NCBI GenBank assembly: GCA_945952355.1
Contig: CAMFIW010000062.1
Span: forward strand, 1 to 9,727
Source of the DNA: an uncultured Phenylobacterium sp.
GTDB taxonomy: Bacteria; Pseudomonadota; Alphaproteobacteria; Caulobacterales; Caulobacteraceae
Direction of reading: 5' to 3'
DNA: 9,727 nucleotides
Positions 6,942 through 9,727 of the stretch are shown here, one piece after another. How positions within the stretch are numbered: the first letter of the stretch is position 1; every line of letters starts with the position of its first letter. Below the pieces are notes generated by a model. The model was not told the DNA's origin and made no database searches. It saw only the letters and a list, made by a program, of their open reading frames with translations. Both the position numbers and the translations under genes were made by a program.

Positions 6942-7240
6942 CCCTGATCATCGCCGGCACGGTCCGCGTCCCGCCGGAGAACCTGGCCCGCTTCAGGCCG
7001 CACATGCTGGCCATGCTGACCGCCAGACGGGCAGAGGATGGCTGCCACGAATATTCCTACGCCGAGGACGTGGCGGAGCCGGGCCTGATCCGGGTCTACG
7101 AGGCCTGGCGCGACCAGGCCGCGCTCGACGCCCATTTCCAGACGCCGCACATGGCGGAATGGCGAAGCCAGTGGCCGAACTTCGGGGTTTCCGACCGGCG
7201 CCTCTTCGCCTACGAGACCGCTTCCGAGCGCCAACTCTAG
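6938..7240 (+). CDS. Antibiotic biosynthesis monooxygenase (ABM/YgiN-like) domain protein
   Basis: The 100-residue protein is a single ferredoxin-like ABM domain, which normally forms dimers. The N-terminal [20 protein letters not shown] strand-helix, the central [11 protein letters not shown] (34-44) and the E-x-W...H pattern (Glu55, Trp57, His66 in [19 protein letters not shown]) are characteristic. Family members include quinol monooxygenase YgiN and polyketide monooxygenases acting without metal or cofactor, as well as aldolase-like and heme-degrading relatives, so the substrate is open. The ATG overlaps the leuD stop by 4 nt, with GAGGA only 3 nt upstream, so expression likely depends on coupling to leuD. 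leuB follows after 15 nt. Confidence 0.85.
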   Translation: MTLIIAGTVRVPPENLARFRPHMLAMLTARRAEDGCHEYSYAEDVAEPGLIRVYEAWRDQAALDAHFQTPHMAEWRSQWPNFGVSDRRLFAYETASERQL

Positions 7241-7255
7241 TTCCAGGGCCCGCCC

Positions 7256-8311
7256 ATGACCGACCTTCTCCTCCTGCCCGGCGACGGGATCGGACCGGAA
7301 GTCACCGCCCAGGTGCGCCGCGTGGCGCAGGCTCTGACGCCGGATCTCGCCATCGAAGAGCGCCTGTTTGGCGGCTGCGCCTATGACGCCGAGGGAACCC
7401 CCCTGTCGGACGAGACCCTGGCGCTCGCCAAGGCCTCCCAGGCCGTGTTGATGGGCGCGGTCGGCGGCCCCAAGTGGGACGGCAAGACCCCGCGCGACAA
7501 GCGGCCGGAGGCGGGACTTCTCGCCCTGCGCACCGGCATGGAGGTGTTCGCCAACCTGCGGCCGGCCCTCTGCTTCGAGGCCCTGGCCGACGCGTCGAGC
7601 CTGAAGCGCGAACTGGTCGAAGGCCTCGACCTGATGATCGTCCGCGAGCTGACCGGCGGGGTCTATTTCGGCCAGCCGCGCTTCATTGAGGACCTGCCGG
7701 ACGGCGGCAAGCGCGCGGTCGACACCCAGGTCTACACGACCGCCGAGATCGAACGCGTGGCGCGGGTGGCCTTCGAGCTGGCCCGCGGCCGCCGCAACAC
7801 CGTCCACTCGGCGGAGAAGTCCAACGTCATGGAGACGGGCCTGCTTTGGCGTCAGACCGTCACCGCCCTGCACGAGCGCGAGTATCCGGACGTGCAGCTG
7901 GTCCACATCCTGGCCGATGTCGCCGCCATGCGGCTGGTCAAGTCGCCCAAGCAGTTCGACGTCCTGCTGACCGACAATCTCTTCGGCGACATCCTGTCGG
8001 ACGAGGCTTCGGAACTGACCGGCTCGCTCGGCATGCTGCCTTCGGCGGCGCTCGGCGCCCCCGGCAAGCCTGGCCTCTACGAGCCGATCCATGGCTCGGC
8101 GCCGGACATCGCCGGGCTGGGACTCGCCAATCCGCTGGCCGCGATCCTGTCCTTCGAAATGGCCCTGCGCTGGTCGCTGGGCCGGGCCGAGGCGGCTGAC
8201 CGGCTGCAGGCGGCGGTGACGACGGCGCTGGCGAACGGTGCGCGCACCCGCGATCTTGGCGGCTCGCTCTCGACCGGGCAGATGGGCGACGCTGTGCTGG
8301 CGGCGCTCTAG
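7256..8311 (+). CDS. leuB: 3-isopropylmalate dehydrogenase
   Basis: LeuB oxidises and decarboxylates 3-isopropylmalate to 2-ketoisocaproate with NAD+, in the cytosol, as a dimer. The 351-residue protein begins [13 protein letters not shown]. It carries the family's active-site set: Arg92, Arg102 (ANLRP), Arg130, Tyr137 (TGGVYFG), Lys188 (EKSNVMET), Asp221, Asp245 (LFGD) and Asp249 (LSDEAS). [15 protein letters not shown] (273-287) is the nucleotide-binding segment. It specifies the leucine enzyme rather than isocitrate dehydrogenase ([13 protein letters not shown] region). A modest AGGG lies 7 nt before ATG. It is the last gene of the leu operon here and its TAG stop overlaps the convergent gene's stop within CTAG. 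Confidence 0.97.
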   Translation: MTDLLLLPGDGIGPEVTAQVRRVAQALTPDLAIEERLFGGCAYDAEGTPLSDETLALAKASQAVLMGAVGGPKWDGKTPRDKRPEAGLLALRTGMEVFANLRPALCFEALADASSLKRELVEGLDLMIVRELTGGVYFGQPRFIEDLPDGGKRAVDTQVYTTAEIERVARVAFELARGRRNTVHSAEKSNVMETGLLWRQTVTALHEREYPDVQLVHILADVAAMRLVKSPKQFDVLLTDNLFGDILSDEASELTGSLGMLPSAALGAPGKPGLYEPIHGSAPDIAGLGLANPLAAILSFEMALRWSLGRAEAADRLQAAVTTALANGARTRDLGGSLSTGQMGDAVLAAL

Positions 8312-8913
8312 AGCCGTCGGTACTCCATCGTCGAACCGTCCTTGAGCTTGCCCTTCAAGCCGCTCCAGACACCTGCCTCGTCATAGAGGTCGTCGATCTC
8401 CGCCTCGCCGCGCACCGCCCATTGGCGCGCGCCGATGCGCGTGGCAGTGACCTTCAACATCTTCCCCTCCTGCGGATTGAACAGGGGTCCCGCGAAGGCG
8501 GCCGAGTTCCAGTGGGTCAGGGGCGAGGCGTCCGAGGGCGCCACGATTCGGCTCCTTGCGGTCTCGATGGCCACGCCCCCCGCGCCCCGCCGGGCGCTCA
8601 CCTTCTGGGCCCGGCCATTGGCGTCGGTGATGGTCTCCAGGCTCGCGAAGCGCCCGCCCGTCCACCGCTCGACCGCTTGATGTCGATAGCGATAGGCGAC
8701 GATCGGCCCGAGCTTAACCGCCATCTCGACTTGGGTGGTCACGACCGGTGAGCCGACCTCGCCTGAGAAGACCATGTGATGCTCGCCGACCTTCGCCCCG
8801 TTGCGGAACACCGCGAAGCCCAGGCGGCGGCCGGCCGGTTCCGCCGACCTGGCAGGCGCGGCGATCAGAGCCAGACCGCCCGCCAGCAGGCCACGCCGTG
8901 AGATGAGATCCAT
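8308..8913 (-). CDS. Putative Tat-exported DUF6134-family protein
   Basis: The 201-residue protein starts [20 protein letters not shown] followed by ARSAE. This has the twin-arginine motif (Arg6, Arg7), a hydrophobic core, and an ARS-A type cleavage site near residues 23-24, so a Tat signal for export of a folded protein is likely. The mature part ([20 protein letters not shown]..., [22 protein letters not shown]) resembles what I recall as DUF6134, a family of unknown function; the motif around THWN is its best mark. The start at 8913 is chosen because GGAGG (complement of 8918-8922) lies 5 nt upstream and because the signal peptide begins there; the open frame extends further to 9372 without support. 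It follows the MarR-GNAT gene by 62 nt and may be cotranscribed with it. Confidence 0.8.
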   Translation of the reverse strand: MDLISRRGLLAGGLALIAAPARSAEPAGRRLGFAVFRNGAKVGEHHMVFSGEVGSPVVTTQVEMAVKLGPIVAYRYRHQAVERWTGGRFASLETITDANGRAQKVSARRGAGGVAIETARSRIVAPSDASPLTHWNSAAFAGPLFNPQEGKMLKVTATRIGARQWAVRGEAEIDDLYDEAGVWSGLKGKLKDGSTMEYRRL

Positions 8914-8917
8914 GCCG

Positions 8918-8922
8918 CCTCC
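8918..8922 (-). promoter_or_regulatory. Shine-Dalgarno that fixes the DUF6134-like gene start
   Basis: On the minus strand this reads GGAGG, 5 nt before the ATG at 8913. It supports a 201-residue product with a Tat signal rather than a longer reading frame that would run into the MarR-GNAT gene. Confidence 0.75.
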
Positions 8923-8932
8923 AGTCCCCCGA

Positions 8933-8965
8933 CCCGCGCGATAGGTACGCGGGACGGCGGCGTCC
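8933..8965 (-). repeat. Two overlapping hairpins between MarR-GNAT and DUF6134-like genes
   Basis: CCCGCG (8933-8938) pairs with CGCGGG (8948-8953) around a 9-nt loop, and GGACG (8952-8956) pairs with CGTCC (8961-8965) around 4 nt. They share 8952-8953, so they can hardly form together. They lie in the 62-nt gap on the minus strand. No T-run follows on either strand, so a Rho-independent terminator is not supported. Confidence 0.35.
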
Positions 8966-8975
8966 GGATGCAGGC

Positions 8976-9680
8976 CTAGAGTTCTACCCGCCAGGTCTCG
9001 CCCACCAGCGGCACGCCGATCTGCATGTGCGGCTTCCGGGCGACCAGCTCGAAACCCGCCGCCGCATAGATCCCGCGCGCCACCGTAAGAATCGACTGGG
9101 TCCAGAGCGTGACCTCGGCGTAGCCGCTGGCCCTGGCGAAAGCGACGCACTCGCCGACCAGGCGCTTGCCCAGCCCAAGGCCGCGCGCCGACGGCTCTAG
9201 CAGCAGCAGGCGCAGCTTGGCCTCGCGCGGCTTGTCGCCCTTGACCAGGAAGATCGAGCCCAGGCGCACGCCGGCGCGCTCGGCGATCCAGCAGCGCTCG
9301 CGGACCGGGTCGAACTGCTCGATGAAGTCGGCGCAGATTCGCGCCACAAGGGCCTCGAACCGCTCGTCCCAACCATATTCTCGAGCATAGAGCTCGCCGT
9401 GGCGCTGCGTGACCCAGCCCATGTCGCCGACCGTGTGCGGCCGCAGAACCACCTCTCCGACGCCGGGAGCCCCCAGCAGGGCCTCGACCCGGCCCATGGC
9501 CGAGGTCAGCTCCTCGCGCTGGGCGGCGGACAGAGCCCCGATCATGCCCTCGACCGCGTCCTCCGCGACCCGCCGCAGCTCCTCATAGGCCGCGCGCCCC
9601 TTGTCGTTCAAGGCGATGGTGACACTTCGTCCGTCATCGGATGATCTGGCCCGATCGGTCAGCCCTTCGCGGTCGAAGCG
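8976..9680 (-). CDS. MarR-family regulator fused to GNAT acetyltransferase, 5' truncated
   Basis: These 234 genomic residues are the 3' part of a two-domain protein cut by the adapter. Residues 1-70 are the MarR wing and C-terminal dimerisation helices: RFDREGLTDRARSSDDGRSV, with the D-DGR wing loop, then LNDKGRAAYEELRR and a long helix. The recognition helix is missing. Residues about 78-234 are a GNAT domain with the acetyl-CoA loop RGLGLGKRL (166-174), LRLLLLEPSARG on beta-4, and YAAAGFELV (205-213) typical of motif B. Such MarR-GNAT fusions are a known architecture in proteobacteria; the acetylated substrate is generally unknown. The apparent N-terminal MYKRQ in the open frame is translated Nextera adapter and not part of the protein. 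It ends 62 nt before the DUF6134-like gene on the same strand. Confidence 0.9.
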   Translation of the reverse strand, partial: RFDREGLTDRARSSDDGRSVTIALNDKGRAAYEELRRVAEDAVEGMIGALSAAQREELTSAMGRVEALLGAPGVGEVVLRPHTVGDMGWVTQRHGELYAREYGWDERFEALVARICADFIEQFDPVRERCWIAERAGVRLGSIFLVKGDKPREAKLRLLLLEPSARGLGLGKRLVGECVAFARASGYAEVTLWTQSILTVARGIYAAAGFELVARKPHMQIGVPLVGETWRVEL

Positions 9681-9727
9681 CTGTCTCTTATACACATCTG
9701 ACGCTGCCGACGATATGCAGTGTGTAG
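9681..9727 (-). other. Nextera i5-side adapter contamination (not genomic)
   Basis: Bases 9681-9713 are the reverse complement of the Nextera read-1 adapter, beginning with the mosaic end CTGTCTCTTATACACATCT. Bases 9714-9721 (TATGCAGT) are the reverse complement of index ACTGCATA, which I recall as S506, and 9722-9727 (GTGTAG) begin the P5 arm. Genomic sequence ends at 9680. Confidence 0.98.

Noticed and set aside
8914..9372. N-terminal extension of the DUF6134-like frame
   Set aside because: Overlaps the MarR-GNAT gene, lacks motifs, and a strong Shine-Dalgarno plus Tat signal place the start at 8913.
47..9680. Search for CRISPR arrays, tRNA or rRNA genes, tandem repeats and prophage or IS genes
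   Set aside because: None was seen; the insert is almost fully occupied by ordinary chromosomal genes and no gap exceeds 100 bp.

Overview
The window is one assembled molecule of high-GC DNA flanked at both ends by Illumina Nextera adapter sequence (1-46 and 9681-9727, each with a sample index). The genuine genomic insert is therefore about 47-9680. High GC, tightly packed genes with ATGA overlaps, and the gene types point to an alphaproteobacterium, most likely Caulobacteraceae (Phenylobacterium/Caulobacter-like). The family placement is inference from protein style; there is no rRNA marker.

Layout. (1) 47-1632, plus strand: 3' end of an HxlR-family regulator, a 2-hydroxychromene-2-carboxylate isomerase-like DsbA/kappa-GST protein, and a short-chain dehydrogenase with a degenerate active site, probably one operon. 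(2) 1639-2936, minus strand: a LysR-family regulator translationally coupled to a zinc-binding GFA (glutathione-dependent formaldehyde-activating enzyme family) protein. (3) 2937-3033: AT-richer divergent promoter region with an inverted repeat, then 3034-4005, plus strand: an atypical extended SDR lacking the YxxxK pair. (4) 4006-8311, plus strand: a leucine biosynthesis operon, leuC - VOC protein - leuD - ABM-domain protein - leuB, in which each of the first four genes overlaps the next by 4 nt (ATGA). It is preceded by two hairpins, and leuC has no visible Shine-Dalgarno. (5) 8308-9680, minus strand: a MarR-GNAT fusion truncated by the adapter, then a Tat-exported DUF6134-like protein whose stop codon shares a CTAG with the leuB stop.

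How it works together. LeuC and LeuD form isopropylmalate isomerase (2-isopropylmalate to 3-isopropylmalate) and LeuB oxidises and decarboxylates the product to 2-ketoisocaproate. leuA is not in the window. Two small enzymes of unknown substrate are built into this operon with translational coupling, which is the most biologically interesting feature. Several neighbours belong to glutathione- or electrophile-linked families (HCCA isomerase, GFA, VOC, ABM), but a common function is only a hypothesis. I see no mobile element, CRISPR array, tRNA or rRNA. I do not see a clearly novel defence or accessory system; this is mostly ordinary chromosomal sequence with a few unusual details.
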